The notes under the pieces were generated by a model. It was not told the origin of the DNA. It saw only the letters and a list, made by a program, of their open reading frames with translations, and searched no databases. A DNA stretch of 6,004 bases, taken from Actinomycetes bacterium. Its GTDB lineage: Bacteria > Actinomycetota > Acidimicrobiia > Acidimicrobiales > Palsa-688. The stretch is taken from NCBI GenBank assembly GCA_021827225.1, contig JAKAXG010000300.1, forward strand, positions 1 through 6,004, given 5' to 3'. Made by a program: the position numbers and the translations under genes. Positions 5,696-6,004 of the stretch are shown piece by piece; positions within the stretch are counted from its first letter, which is position 1; each line of letters opens with the position of its first letter.

Positions 5696-6004
5696 TCATT
5701 GCGGTGTTCCCGGCCCGGCGGTCGGGGCCGTATAGACGCGGACTGCCAGGGCGTCGACCGCCAGCAGGCCCCCGTCGCTGGTGATCAGGACCGGGTTGAC
5801 GTCGACCTCGCTGATGGTCGGATCGGAGCCCAGCAGGGCCTCGAGGGCGAGGACCGGCCCCACCAGCGCGGCCTCGGTCACGGGCCGGCCACTCAGGACG
5901 GTCGCCTGGGAGGCCAGAGCGGTCAGCCCCCGGTCGGAGAGGGGCAGCACGGCCGCGGCCCGGCTCAGCCGTGGGTCCTCCACCCGGTCCCCGCCGGGGC
6001 CGAC
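5696..6004 (-). CDS. ADP-forming acyl-CoA synthetase-like protein, C-terminal end (5' part outside window)
   Basis: Only the last 102 residues are visible; the frame is open to the window edge, so the true start lies outside. The segment SEVDVNPVLIT followed by GGLLAVDALAVR matches the C-terminal end of the ATP-grasp domain of NDP-forming acyl-CoA synthetases (acetate-CoA ligase/succinyl-CoA synthetase-like), where the acidic residue and Asn of E-x-D-x-N-P help bind metal and nucleotide. The GPGG near the visible N-terminus fits the glycine-rich turn of the same domain. By family, the enzyme would join a carboxylic acid to CoA with ATP hydrolysed to ADP and phosphate, in the cytoplasm. Its TGA overlaps an ATG in the frame of the next gene (ATGA), and a transporter lipoprotein follows, which suggests activation of the imported acid. 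The substrate cannot be read from this fragment. The RG-P motif common in the family is degenerate here (LSGRPVTE), so a divergent member is possible. Confidence 0.72.
   Translation of the reverse strand, partial: VGPGGDRVEDPRLSRAAAVLPLSDRGLTALASQATVLSGRPVTEAALVGPVLALEALLGSDPTISEVDVNPVLITSDGGLLAVDALAVRVYTAPTAGPGTPQ

Overview
The window looks like part of a chromosome from a high-GC bacterium, most likely an actinobacterium. Third codon positions are strongly G/C, GTG is a plausible start, and reading frames stay open for long stretches on both strands. This is inferred from composition and protein style; no marker gene is present. All seven recognised genes lie on the minus strand and are packed almost without gaps, so transcription runs from the right edge to the left edge. 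No RNA gene, mobile element, CRISPR array or gene-free stretch over 300 bases was seen.

Right half, in transcription order: the C-terminal end of an ADP-forming acyl-CoA synthetase-like protein (cut by the window edge), then a three-gene ABC importer of the nitrate/sulfonate/taurine (NMT1/THI5-like) type, made of a substrate-binding lipoprotein, an ATPase and a permease. The frames here meet at three ATGA stop/start junctions (5696-5699, 4458-4461, 3622-3625), although the preferred starts of the lipoprotein and the ATPase lie slightly further downstream.

Left half: a 77-bp intergenic gap with inverted repeats follows the permease, then a TetR-family regulator, an acyl-CoA dehydrogenase of the ACAD10/11-like type and an alpha/beta-hydrolase-fold protein. 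The dehydrogenase ribosome site lies just upstream of the regulator's stop codon. A purine-rich Shine-Dalgarno-like sequence at the extreme left edge suggests that another gene follows outside the window.

Taken together this reads as an uptake-and-catabolism cluster: an importer, a CoA-activating enzyme, a flavin-dependent acyl-CoA oxidation step, a hydrolase-fold enzyme and a local repressor. The likely substrate is a carboxylic acid or an ester of one, but the sequence does not identify it. The main oddities are at active sites. The hydrolase has Ala in place of the nucleophilic Ser (GHAFG), the ATPase has Ala in place of the Q-loop Gln (LFARD), and the dehydrogenase has Asp where many family members carry the catalytic Glu.
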